NCBI RefSeq assembly: GCF_016714275.1
Contig: NZ_JADJNP010000001.1
Coordinates: 1,240,001 to 1,304,000, forward strand
Length of the DNA stretch: 64,000 nt
Direction of reading: 5' to 3'
From: Tessaracoccus sp.
Lineage (GTDB): Bacteria; Actinomycetota; Actinomycetes; Propionibacteriales; Propionibacteriaceae
Position 1 is the first letter of the stretch. Each line of letters begins with the position of its first letter. The notes beneath the pieces are model-generated. The model worked only from the letters and a program-made list of their open reading frames with translations. It did no database searches and was not told the DNA's origin. Below are positions 38,712 through 47,639 of the stretch, one piece after another. The translations under genes were made by a program, and so were the position numbers.

Positions 38712-39649
38712 GAGTTGTTGGTCGCCTCCGCCTGCGCCGCCTCGAGCGCGGCCTTCTCACGCTCCGCGACAGCGTCGGGATGATCCTTGCTGAGCAGCAC
38801 GACACCCCAGACGGCGATGGCCCCGGTGACGATCATGCCCGCGATGGGCAGCGGGCCCATGCCCATACCCTCGCCGAGCACGATGAGCCCGAACAGCACC
38901 GCGACGAACGGGTCCACCGTCGTCATCGTGCCGACGGTGATCTCGGCCGGGCCGGATGCGTAGCCCTGCTGGATCATCCACACGCCCATGCCGTAACAGG
39001 CCAGCATCATCGCGACCGCCGAGACGAAATGCAGGCCGGTCAGCGGATGCCCCTGCTGGAACAGCGACATCGCCGCCTTCATGAAACCCGACGCCAGGCC
39101 ATAGAACGTGGCGCCGACGGCCGACCACAGGGTCGCCTTAGCCCACGGCACCGCACGGCGCGCGAAGAACGAGAGGATGCCGCAGACCGCGCACACCACG
39201 AGGAACGACCACGCCATAGGGCCGAAGTGGATGGGCTTCTCCCCGGTCGCAAAGGTCGTGGAGAAGTAGGTGAAGCCGACCACGCCGAGCACGGTGACGC
39301 CGACAGCGCCCCAGAGCTTGCCCGAGACGTGGTGCTTGTGGATGCGGGCGGCCAGCAGGACTGACCACGGCACCGCGAGGATGCCGACCGGCTGCACCAC
39401 GGCGACGGGCGCGAACGACAGCGCCACCAAATGGATGCCCGCGCCCGTGAACACGAAAAGCAGGCCGAGCAGCCACTTCGGGATGCGGAAGAGGCGCAAC
39501 ATGCCCTTCAGCGTGAGCTGGTTCGACGACGCCGTCGCATTGGGGTCGAAGGTGGACTTCACGCCCAGGCTCTGCAGGATGGCTCCGCTCGCGAAGAGGA
39601 ACGACGAGACCACCTGCATGGCGATCGCAAGACCGTTTTCGAATGTCAC
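38708..39649 (-). CDS. DMT/NIPA-like membrane transporter
   Basis: A 313-residue membrane protein with nine or ten hydrophobic segments in the drug/metabolite transporter or NIPA (magnesium transporter-like) layout: SFLFASGAILQSLGVKS at the start, VAVVQPVGILAVPWSVLLAA in the first half, and a second repeat with MTTVDPFVAVLFGLIVLGEG. The tail is a charged Ala/Glu helix. Start GTG 39649 with an AAGGGC ribosome site. The transported compound is unknown. Confidence 0.85.
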   Translation of the reverse strand: MTFENGLAIAMQVVSSFLFASGAILQSLGVKSTFDPNATASSNQLTLKGMLRLFRIPKWLLGLLFVFTGAGIHLVALSFAPVAVVQPVGILAVPWSVLLAARIHKHHVSGKLWGAVGVTVLGVVGFTYFSTTFATGEKPIHFGPMAWSFLVVCAVCGILSFFARRAVPWAKATLWSAVGATFYGLASGFMKAAMSLFQQGHPLTGLHFVSAVAMMLACYGMGVWMIQQGYASGPAEITVGTMTTVDPFVAVLFGLIVLGEGMGMGPLPIAGMIVTGAIAVWGVVLLSKDHPDAVAEREKAALEAAQAEATNNS

Positions 39650-39759
39650 GGGTGTGCCCTTCCGCTGCGTGAAATCGGTCGCAGCCTACCCGAGCCTCAC
39701 GGCGAGGCCCATCGGACCACGGTCTCGCGGTCGTCACACCGCGGAGGTTCCGCGGACTT

Positions 39760-40938
39760 TCAGCCTGTGAAGACCACGACCTTGTCTCCCTCGCGCACGA
39801 GGTCGAACAGTTCACTGACGGCTGCGCGGTCGCGAACGTTGACGCAGCCGTGCGAGGAGCCGTTGTAGCCGCGGGCCGCGAAGTCTGCCGAATAGTGCAC
39901 GGCCTGACCGCCGCTGAAGAACAGCGCGTACGGCATCGGGGTGTCGTACAGCTTCGAGACGTGGTTGCGGGACTTCCAGTAGACGGAGAAGACACCGTTG
40001 CGGGTGGGTGTGAGCTCGGAGCCGAACCGCACGTCCATCGTCCGCTGGATCTTGCCGTCCACCACCCACGCCAGGCGGCGCTGGCTCTTGGAGATGCAGA
40101 TCACGCGGCCCTCGAGACAACGGTCGTCCAGCCTCATCGACGACGACCCTGTCTGCCTCGGCACGTTGTTCAACTCGTCGGTGGTCGGCTTGCGCGTCAT
40201 GGCACGCAGCCGGTCCAGCGTGCGCTGGTCCACCTCGCCGGTCACGGGAATCTCGCGCTTGGCCTGGAATCCCTTGACGGCCGCCGCCGTGACGTCGCCG
40301 TAGTTCCCCGTGATCCGCTCCGAGAACCAGGCGATCTGCTTCAGCCGCGCCTGGAGGTCCTTGACGTCGTCGCCCTTGTCCCCCTTCTTCATGAGCGCGG
40401 GCCCGGGACGCATGATGTTCATCATCTCGTCCTTGGTGGGCGTGCGCGTCATGTCGACGAGCTTGTCCCAGGTGACCTTGTCGACCTCACCGGTAACCGG
40501 GAAGCCACGCTTGCCCTGGAATCCTTCGACGGCGAGCTTCGTCGCCTCGTCGAAGGTGGGCGTGATCTTGCCTTCCCACCACTGCAGCTGCAGCAGTCGG
40601 TGCTGCAGCTCACGCACCTTGTCGCCCTCGTCGCCGAGCTTCACCAGCGCGGTGCTCGTCGGCGTCGGTTCGGGAACCTCGGACGTGGTCGGCTCCGCCG
40701 TCGGATCCACGGTGGGCTCGACCGACGGCGTCACCGGCGGTAGCACGGACGGCTCGACCGACGGCTCGGTCGGCTCCGGCGTGACCGGGGACGACGTGGT
40801 GGGCGCCGGCGCGACGGGTGTCGCCACCGTCGACGGAGGATCGATGGGCTCGCCGGTCACCGGCTCGGGTGCGCACGCGCTCATCATCGTCAGCGCTGCG
40901 AGGACGACGATGCTCGCCGCCCGGGTCAACATACTCAT
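39760..40938 (-). CDS. L,D-transpeptidase lipoprotein with two peptidoglycan-binding domains
   Basis: A 392-residue exported protein that should cross-link peptidoglycan (3-3 links) or attach proteins to it. A lipoprotein signal ends in LTMMSAC, followed by a Thr/Pro/Val/Glu-rich spacer of about 60 residues, two PG-binding type 1 domains (GDEGDKVRELQHRLLQL and GDKGDDVKDLQARLKQI), and a YkuD catalytic domain with the active Cys in SSHGCVNVRDRA. The start ATG 40938 fits the signal peptide; ATG 40932 is nearby. Likely on the outer face of the membrane. Confidence 0.93.
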   Translation of the reverse strand: MSMLTRAASIVVLAALTMMSACAPEPVTGEPIDPPSTVATPVAPAPTTSSPVTPEPTEPSVEPSVLPPVTPSVEPTVDPTAEPTTSEVPEPTPTSTALVKLGDEGDKVRELQHRLLQLQWWEGKITPTFDEATKLAVEGFQGKRGFPVTGEVDKVTWDKLVDMTRTPTKDEMMNIMRPGPALMKKGDKGDDVKDLQARLKQIAWFSERITGNYGDVTAAAVKGFQAKREIPVTGEVDQRTLDRLRAMTRKPTTDELNNVPRQTGSSSMRLDDRCLEGRVICISKSQRRLAWVVDGKIQRTMDVRFGSELTPTRNGVFSVYWKSRNHVSKLYDTPMPYALFFSGGQAVHYSADFAARGYNGSSHGCVNVRDRAAVSELFDLVREGDKVVVFTG

Positions 40939-41031
40939 CTGCTCGTGACCTCTGTGGGGGAAGGGTCCGGCCTCAGGAGCGGGACGCGGCAGCCGCCGCG
41001 CCCGCTTCGGGGGCACTCTTCCGACGATAGC

Positions 41032-41760
41032 TCACCCACCCGCATCTCCCGGGAAGCGACTCGGCGGCCTTTCGTTGAGCGCCGCCCGCCGTGCTCGCCA
41101 GTCCGGGAGCATCTCGTCCATGAGTCTCTGGAACCGCGGGCCGTGGCCCCGCTCCCACAGGTGCACCATCTCGTGCACAAGGACGGACTCCAGCGCCTCG
41201 GGCGGATGCTCCGCCAACGCGATATTAAGGGTGATCGACCGGGAGCCGGTGTTGCAGCTCCCCCACCTCGTGGTCATCCGCCGCAGCCTGATCCTGCTCG
41301 CCGACCTCCCGATCCTCGACTCCCACACCCCATGCAAGTGCGGCACCACCGCCTCCAACTCGGCGCGGTAGACCCTATCCAAAGCCTGTCGCAGGCTGGC
41401 GTCGTCGCCGCCTGAGAGGCAGATCACGCCGCGTTCGTCCACCCGTCCGACGGCACGGGCAGCAGGCGAGACGCTCACCTCCCTCCACCTCCCCCACAAC
41501 CTGGCGCGACCCCCGTCACGGAGCGGCTCGACGACAGGCGCGTTCATCCGCACCCGGGTGCTGGCGTGCGCGGCCCATTCCCGGTTGGCCTCCAAGAAGC
41601 CGCGCACGGTCTCCACCGGTACCCGCAACGGCGCCGACACCGCGAGCCGGCCGTCCGGCGGCAGCACCCGCAGGCGGATGCTGCGGATGTCCTTCCATGT
41701 GACATCCACCACCAATCCGGCGTGCTCGATACGCTGGCTGCGGTGTGCTTTACGAGGCAT
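41032..41760 (-). CDS. YgjP-like (M48/DUF45) metal-dependent hydrolase
   Basis: A 242-residue cytosolic zinc metallopeptidase-like protein. The HExxH motif is VHEMVHLWERGH with the third ligand His close behind, and the family segment RMTTRWGSC is upstream. YgjP-like proteins are widespread and their physiological substrate is unclear. ATG 41760 is the natural start. Monocistronic by position; it is 93 bases upstream of the L,D-transpeptidase gene on the same strand. Confidence 0.88.
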   Translation of the reverse strand: MPRKAHRSQRIEHAGLVVDVTWKDIRSIRLRVLPPDGRLAVSAPLRVPVETVRGFLEANREWAAHASTRVRMNAPVVEPLRDGGRARLWGRWREVSVSPAARAVGRVDERGVICLSGGDDASLRQALDRVYRAELEAVVPHLHGVWESRIGRSASRIRLRRMTTRWGSCNTGSRSITLNIALAEHPPEALESVLVHEMVHLWERGHGPRFQRLMDEMLPDWRARRAALNERPPSRFPGDAGG

Positions 41761-41875
41761 AGCCGCATGCTAGACCGCCCCTCCGACATCCTTCATGGAG
41801 CGCGAAACGTGCCGCACCGAACGCTTAGCCGACCCCGATGATGACGATTCGCCGATTTCGGGTCACACTAGGAGG

Positions 41876-43090
41876 GTGCCCGCAGAACTGGTCGTGCTCT
41901 CACTAGTCGTTGTCGTCGCTTTGGCCTTCGACTTCACCAACGGTTTCCATGACACCGGCAACGCCATGGCAACGTCCATCGCGACCGGCGCGCTGAAGCC
42001 AAAAGTAGCCGTCACACTGTCGGCCATCCTCAACTTGATCGGCGCCTTCCTGTCCGTGGAGGTGGCGCTCACCGTCACCAACGCCGTGGTCCGGATCCAG
42101 GATACCGACGGCGCCCCCCGCCCCGAGCTGATCGCCGACGGAGGCATGGGCCTCCTGCTGATCATCCTCGCGGGCCTCGTGGGCGCCATCCTCTGGAACC
42201 TCCTCACCTGGCTCTTCGGACTACCCTCCAGCTCATCGCACGCGCTCTTCGGCGGGCTCATCGGTGCGACGATGCTCGGCCTCGGCGCGGACGGCGTCAA
42301 GTGGGCGGGCGACGGCACCAAGCTCGACGGCGTCGTCGGCAAGGTGATCCTGCCCGCGTTGATGGCCCCCGCGATCGCGATCGTCGTCGCCTCGATCGGC
42401 ACCTGGCTCGTCTTCCGGGTCACCCGATCGGTCGCCGAGGGCTTCCGCGACAAGGGCTTCCGGCTCGGCCAGATCGGATCCTCCTCCCTCATCTCCCTCG
42501 CCCACGGCACCAACGACGCGCAGAAGACCATGGGCGTGATCACGCTCGCACTCATCGCGACCGGCTCCTGGACGGATCTGCACGGCGTGCCGTTCTGGGT
42601 GAAGTTGGCCTGTGCGGTCGCGATCGCACTCGGCACCTACATCGGCGGATGGCGCATCATTCGCACCATGGGCAAAGGGCTCGTCGAAGTCTGCCCGCCG
42701 CAAGGGCTGGCCGCGGAGTCCTCGTCGGCCGCGGTCATCCTCGCCTCCAGCCACCTCGGCTTCGCGCTGTCGACGACGCACGTCGCAACAGGCTCCATCC
42801 TGGGCAGCGGCCTCGGCCGCCGCGCCGCGGTGAACTGGTCGGTTGCCGGCCGCATGGTCATCGCATGGGTCATCACGCTTCCGGCCGCAGGCATCGCGGG
42901 AGCGCTGACCTGGTTCATCGGACACAGCGTCGGCGGGTTGCTGGGCGCGCTGCTTGTGTTCGCGATCCTGATCGCGCTCTCCGGCGTCATGTACGTCTAC
43001 TCGCGCCGTAATCGCGTGGACCACAAGAACGTGAACGACGACTGGGTCGAGGACGTGACCGACCGTCCCGTTCCGGTGAGGACGCACTGA
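41876..43090 (+). CDS. pit: PiT-family inorganic phosphate transporter
   Basis: A membrane symporter of about 404 residues and ten or so membrane segments that takes up metal phosphate complexes. Both PiT repeats are seen: DFTNGFHDTGNAMATSIA near the N-terminus and SLAHGTNDAQKTMGVI in the second half, plus PSSSSHALFGGLIGA. I place the start at GTG 41876 because PiT proteins begin just before AELVVLSLV; an AGGAGG lies directly against this codon, closer than usual, so the real start may be a few codons later. It overlaps the small downstream gene by one base. Confidence 0.92.
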   Translation: MPAELVVLSLVVVVALAFDFTNGFHDTGNAMATSIATGALKPKVAVTLSAILNLIGAFLSVEVALTVTNAVVRIQDTDGAPRPELIADGGMGLLLIILAGLVGAILWNLLTWLFGLPSSSSHALFGGLIGATMLGLGADGVKWAGDGTKLDGVVGKVILPALMAPAIAIVVASIGTWLVFRVTRSVAEGFRDKGFRLGQIGSSSLISLAHGTNDAQKTMGVITLALIATGSWTDLHGVPFWVKLACAVAIALGTYIGGWRIIRTMGKGLVEVCPPQGLAAESSSAAVILASSHLGFALSTTHVATGSILGSGLGRRAAVNWSVAGRMVIAWVITLPAAGIAGALTWFIGHSVGGLLGALLVFAILIALSGVMYVYSRRNRVDHKNVNDDWVEDVTDRPVPVRTH

Positions 43091-43377
43091 TGAACAATCT
43101 CTGGCTCGCGCTCGAGGGCGCATGGCATGTCCTCCTCGCCGGCGTCATCCTCGGCGCCGGGCTCCCCGCGGTCTTCGCGCTGGGGCTGCGCTCGCTGTCC
43201 TACGGCACCGGGCACGACGCCGACGACCCGAACCATCGCACGCACCTGATCGGCAAGATCGGCGCCATCGTCTGCTTCTCACTGGTGATCGGCGCCATCG
43301 GCCTCGGTATCGCCGTCATCGTCGCACACGGTTTCGGGATCAAGCTCAGCTTCGAACGGTTCATCCCCGGCTTCTGA
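43090..43377 (+). CDS. Small two-helix membrane protein linked to PiT
   Basis: A 95-residue protein with two strong hydrophobic segments (about 12-32 and 57-80) and a short polar loop with YGTGHDADDPNHRTH between them. Its ATG shares one base with the PiT stop (TGATG), so translation is coupled. Small membrane proteins like this are often found after actinobacterial pit genes, perhaps as an accessory; the role is unknown. Confidence 0.8.
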   Translation: MNNLWLALEGAWHVLLAGVILGAGLPAVFALGLRSLSYGTGHDADDPNHRTHLIGKIGAIVCFSLVIGAIGLGIAVIVAHGFGIKLSFERFIPGF

Positions 43378-43435
43378 CGCGCTCCGCGCAGGGGTGACAC
43401 GGCTCCAACGGGGCGAGATGGATTAACGCCGTCCT

Positions 43436-43490
43436 AGAGTCTCCGCGGGTAGGTGGCACCTGCTACGGCGCCACCTACCCGCGGACCTCT
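43436..43490. terminator. Long intergenic hairpin after the PiT operon
   Basis: A perfect 16-base stem (43442-43457 with 43470-43485, arm TCCGCGGGTAGGTGGC) and a 12-base loop, extended by AGAG/CTCT at the base. No T-run follows, so it may be a weak terminator, a roadblock or an RNA element for the next gene; a predicted promoter begins right at its end. Confidence 0.6.
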
Positions 43491-43520
43491 TGACGAAACC
43501 GTCCCGCATACCCCTATACC
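43490..43520 (+). promoter_or_regulatory. Putative promoter of the amidohydrolase operon
   Basis: TTGACG (43490-43495) and TATACC (43515-43520) with a 19-base spacer, about 75 bases ahead of the likely original start codon GTG 43595. The spacer is longer than optimal. The -35 abuts the preceding hairpin. Confidence 0.4.
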
Positions 43521-43623
43521 CGGGTCTACGATGAGGCAACGTGCTGGCAGCAATGCGACAGCACGGTCGTCTATCGACCCGTGAGGAGCCCATCGTGACC
43601 GCAACCCCGACACGCTGGAGGCC

Positions 43624-44835
43624 GTGAAGCAGCGCGCCACAGAAGAGGTGGAGCGAAGGAAAGACCAATTGGTCGCCCTCAGCCACGCCATTCACGAGAA
43701 CCCGGAGCTGTCCTGGGAGGAGCACGCCGCGGCTGCACTCGTCGCCGATGCGCTCCGGGAGGCGGGCTTCGCCGTCGAGGTAGGCCCCTACGACATCCCC
43801 ACCGCGGTTGAGGCGGTCTATGGCGACGGCGACCTCACCGTCGTGATCTGTGCCGAGTACGACGCGCTCCCGGGCATCGGCCACGCGTGTGGGCACAACG
43901 TGATCGCCTCCGCCGGCGTCGGGGCGGCGCTGGGCCTCGCTGAGGTGGCAGCCAATGCGGGGCTCCGCGTGAAGCTGCTTGGCACCCCGGCCGAGGAGCA
44001 CGGCGGCGGCAAGGTCTCGCTTCTGGAGGCCGGGGCCTTCGAGGACGCCGATATCTCGCTCATGGTGCACGGCATGACCTCGACACCGGGCATGACCGGC
44101 GACTCGCACAGCGCGCGCTCGATGAACTCCACGGCGGTCGACCGCTTCGAGGTCATCTACACGGGCCTTACCGCGCATGCCGCGGGCATGCCGGAGATGG
44201 GCATCAACGCATCGAACGCGGCCATCCTCGCCCTCAACGCCTTCGCGATGCTGCGCCAGCACCTGCCGAAGGAGGTCAATCTCAACGCCTTCATCTCGCA
44301 CGGCGGCGAGGCCACCAACATCATTCCCGACCGCGCCGTCGTACAGGTCGAGCTGCGCGCCTACGACCTGGGCATCTGGCGCGACATGAAGCAGAAGGTG
44401 CTGCGCTGCTTCGAGGCCGGAGCGGTTGCCACGGGTTGCACCTGGGAATGGCGGCCGACGGAGCACCCGTACGCTCCGCTCGTTCACGACCCCGCGCTCG
44501 CCGACCTTTGGGACAAGAACTTCGAGGCCCGCGGACGCGTCCTCGACTACTCCGAACAGCTGGGCGGCGGCTCCACCGACATGGGTAACGTCTCGCTCGT
44601 GGTGCCGTCGATCCATCCGCTCCTTACCTTCCGCGGCAAGCAGGCGCCGGCCCACAACCCGGCCTTCACCGAGATCGCGGCCAGCCCCGAAGCCGACGAC
44701 GCCATCGTCGACGGAGCGGTCACCATGGCCGCGACGGTGGTCGACGTCGCCCTCACCCCGTACCTGCGCGCCGACTTCCAGCGCCGCAAGGCCGAACGCC
44801 CCGCCGGGGCCACCCAGGCGAAGTTCTCCGCCTGA
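43624..44835 (+). CDS. M20-family amidohydrolase (AbgB-like), start probably frameshifted
   Basis: A 403-residue zinc amidohydrolase of the M20D group, which cleaves N-acyl amino acids or p-aminobenzoyl-glutamate. Metal motifs: CAEYDALPGIGHACGHN (near residue 75) and GTPAEEHGGGK; the dimerisation domain holds TGLTAHAAGMP. As it stands the start is GTG 43624. However, the frame extends upstream as DTLEAV directly before this GTG, while a well-placed GTG 43595 with a GAGGAG ribosome site reads in another frame. A lost base in the CCCC run at 43605-43608 would join them. The protein could still be made from GTG 43624. Confidence 0.85.
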   Translation: MKQRATEEVERRKDQLVALSHAIHENPELSWEEHAAAALVADALREAGFAVEVGPYDIPTAVEAVYGDGDLTVVICAEYDALPGIGHACGHNVIASAGVGAALGLAEVAANAGLRVKLLGTPAEEHGGGKVSLLEAGAFEDADISLMVHGMTSTPGMTGDSHSARSMNSTAVDRFEVIYTGLTAHAAGMPEMGINASNAAILALNAFAMLRQHLPKEVNLNAFISHGGEATNIIPDRAVVQVELRAYDLGIWRDMKQKVLRCFEAGAVATGCTWEWRPTEHPYAPLVHDPALADLWDKNFEARGRVLDYSEQLGGGSTDMGNVSLVVPSIHPLLTFRGKQAPAHNPAFTEIAASPEADDAIVDGAVTMAATVVDVALTPYLRADFQRRKAERPAGATQAKFSA

Positions 44836-44846
44836 TCGCTTGAGCT

Positions 44847-44878
44847 GGTGTGGGCCCGTGGCAAATCCCGGGCCCACC
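44847..44878 (+). terminator. Hairpin between the amidohydrolase and the next gene
   Basis: TGGGCCCG (44851-44858) pairs with CGGGCCCA (44869-44876) in the 61-base gap between the two genes. No T-run. It may protect or partly terminate the upstream message. Confidence 0.35.
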
Positions 44879-44896
44879 TACCGAAATGAGACACCG

Positions 44897-46244
44897 ATGA
44901 CCACACCTCCTGAGACCGGCTCCCCCTCGGTCACGACCCCTCGCGAATTCACGATCGGCCTCGGCGACAAGGGCCTCTGGGTCCTGATCGGCCTGATGAC
45001 CGTGATCGCCGCCATCGCCCAGCTGATCGGGCCGGCCACCATTCCGCTCGGCAAGGTTTCCATCATGCTGCTGCCCATGATCTGGGCGCTGCTGATGGGT
45101 GTGCTCGTCTCCGGCCAGCGGCTCAAGCCGCTCCCCCACGACCTGCAGCACACGGCCAACGCGATCATGGCCGTCGCCGTGCTCGTCCTCTGCGGACGCC
45201 TCGCGCTCACCCTCGGGCAGCAGATCCCCGAACTGCTCAGCGCGGGCCCCGCGCTGCTGCTGCAAGAGCTCGGCAACGTGTTCGGCTCGCTGCTGCTCGC
45301 CCTGCCGCTCGCCGTCCTGCTGCGAATGGGCCCCGCCACCGTCGGCGCAACCTTCTCGATCGACCGCGAGCCGTCCTTCGCCATGGTCACCTCGCGGTTC
45401 GGCGCGGACTCGCCGCAGTACCGCGGCGTGCTCTCGATGTACGTCTTCGGGTCGATCTTCGGCGCCATCATCGTCAGCCACCTGGCCCTCGGTCGTTTCG
45501 TCGCTGAACATCTTCCGCTGGGAAGCCCTCGCGATGGGCTCCGGCGTCGGCTCCGGCTCCATGATGGCCGCAGGCATCGCATCGGTCACCGCGGCCCATC
45601 CTGAGTTCACGGACCAGATCGCCGCCTTCGCCACCACTGCCAACTTGATCGCCAGCCTCGCCGGCGTGCCGCTCGCGCTCTGGATCTCGCTGCCGCTGGC
45701 CGACCGGTTCTATCGCTTCCTCACCCGCAATCAGAAGAACCCCACGGTCGCCGAGGCCACCAGCACCATCGGCGAGATCTCCAAGGCACTCGAGGCTCCC
45801 AAGGTGAACCTGTCCTGGGTGACCAGCCTGATCATCCTGACCGGTGCGGGTCTCGTCACCGCTGTCATCGCGGCTAAGGGCTTCTCCTTCGACATGGTGC
45901 TCACCTACCTGCTCATGGCGGCCATTGTCGCCGTCGGCCTGTGGCTCGCGAAGCTCACAAAGGGCAAGGTACCGGCGCTCATCGTCGTCATCGTGATTGG
46001 CGCCTACATCACTTCGCCGTGGTTCCCGGGTGCCGCGTGGGTGCTGGAGACCTCGGCGTCGGTGAACTTCCTCTCCGTCATCACGCTGATGCTTGCCATC
46101 GCAGGGCTCAGCATCGGCAAGGATTTACCGATGCTCAGGCAGATCGGCTGGAAGATCCTCCCGGTGGGCTTCGTGGTCATAGCGGCCACCTTCCTGGCCT
46201 CCACTGTGATCGCCGAGGCCGTGCTGGCTATCCTGCACAGATGA
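44897..46244 (+). pseudogene. DUF3100-like membrane protein with a frameshift
   Basis: A polytopic membrane protein of about 449 residues, split over two frames. From ATG 44897 the first frame codes about six hydrophobic segments up to FGSIFGAIIVSHLAL; then at 45491-45492 the frame must change for the sequence to continue as VVSSLNIFRWEALAMGSGVG and run to the stop at 46244. Removing one G of the GG pair restores one frame. It resembles DUF3100 proteins found beside M20 amidohydrolases, so it may carry their substrate or product. Either inactive in this strain or a base-call error. Confidence 0.8.
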
Positions 46245-47593
46245 CCGACCCCAAGCGCGCCGTCTACACCTCCGCGCTCGACATCTTCTCCATCGGCATC
46301 GGCCCATCCAGTTCTCACACGGTCGGGCCGATGCGGGCGGGTCTGGACTTCCGGCGTCGCCTGGGCGAGGCCGGGATCCTCGGCGACGTCACACGATTCC
46401 GCTGCCGGCTCCAGGGGTCGCTCGCCGCCACCGGCATCGGCCACGGCACCCCCGACGCCGTGATCGCCGGCCTGCGCGGTCACGAACCGGAGACGGTGGA
46501 CCCGGCGCTCGTACACGGGCAGTGGCGGCGACTGTACGACGGCGAGGTCCTCGACATCGGCGGGGTCCCGCTGCATAGGGAGGACCTCGAGTTCGCGCCC
46601 CTCTCCCGCCATGAGGGGCACCCGAACTCGATGATCCTGTACGCGCTGGTCGGCGCGGGCAGGATCGTCGAGGAGACCTATCTGTCCATCGACGGGGGCT
46701 TCATCCGCCGCGTCGGCGACGAACCTTCGGGTGATACAACGGCTCCGACGCGCGTTCACGCCTACGCGAACATGGCCGAACTGCTCGAGTTGGCGAAGGG
46801 CAGGTCCATCGCGCAGATCGCCTGGGAGGATGAGATCGCCCTTCACAGCGAGGAGCGGGTGACGGCCGGGCTCGACGCGATCTGGGGCGCCATGCGCGCC
46901 TGCGTGGAGGCCGGCCTCCGCGCCGACGGCGTGCTCCCGGGCGGACTGCAGGTGCGCCGTCGGGCCGCGGCCGGTTGGCGGCGACTGATGGCCGAGGTCT
47001 CCCGGCAGTCCGGCGAGGCGCTGGCCATGTATGCGCTCGCGGTCAACGAGGAGAACGCCTCCGGAGGCCGGGTGGTCACGGCGCCCACCAACGGAGCAGC
47101 GGGGGTGCTGCCCGCCGTGCTGTACTACGCGACCGTCGCGAGCGGCTTTCCCGCCGACGCCATCCGCACGTTCCTGCTCACGGCGACGGCCGTCGGCTCC
47201 ATCTTCAAGGCCAACGCCTCCATCTCCGGCGCGGAGGCGGGCTGCCAGGCTGAGGTCGGCAGCGCCTGCGCCATGGCCGCGGCGGGCCTCACGGCGTTGC
47301 GTGGCGGCACTCCCGCCCAGATCGAGAACGCCGCCGAGATCGCCATCGAGCACCACCTGGGCCTCACCTGCGACCCCGTCGGTGGCCTGGTTCAGATCCC
47401 TTGCATCGAGCGCAACGCGATTGCCGCGTCGACGGCGCTCATGGCCACGCGTCTCGCGCTGCTCGGCGACGGCACCCACGTCGTCCCCCTGGACACGACC
47501 ATCGAGACGATGCGCCAAACGGGCGCTGACATGTCCGAGCGCTACAAGGAGACCAGCCGCGCGGGCCTCGCGGTCAACGTCGTGGAGTGCTGA
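46241..47593 (+). CDS. sdaA: L-serine ammonia-lyase, single chain
   Basis: A 450-residue iron-sulphur enzyme that deaminates L-serine to pyruvate and ammonia. The N-terminal beta domain begins with the motif SIGIGPSSSHTVGPMRAG; the catalytic alpha domain carries the cluster cysteines in GCQAEVGSACAMA and LTCDPVGGLVQIPC. ATG 46241 overlaps the end of the preceding membrane gene by four bases, so it was built to be translated with it. Single-chain length fits the E. coli SdaA type. Confidence 0.96.
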   Translation: MTDPKRAVYTSALDIFSIGIGPSSSHTVGPMRAGLDFRRRLGEAGILGDVTRFRCRLQGSLAATGIGHGTPDAVIAGLRGHEPETVDPALVHGQWRRLYDGEVLDIGGVPLHREDLEFAPLSRHEGHPNSMILYALVGAGRIVEETYLSIDGGFIRRVGDEPSGDTTAPTRVHAYANMAELLELAKGRSIAQIAWEDEIALHSEERVTAGLDAIWGAMRACVEAGLRADGVLPGGLQVRRRAAAGWRRLMAEVSRQSGEALAMYALAVNEENASGGRVVTAPTNGAAGVLPAVLYYATVASGFPADAIRTFLLTATAVGSIFKANASISGAEAGCQAEVGSACAMAAAGLTALRGGTPAQIENAAEIAIEHHLGLTCDPVGGLVQIPCIERNAIAASTALMATRLALLGDGTHVVPLDTTIETMRQTGADMSERYKETSRAGLAVNVVEC

Positions 47594-47639
47594 CGATCCC
47601 CCGTTGGACAACGTGCACGGACCGGAGTTGACTGGGCCG

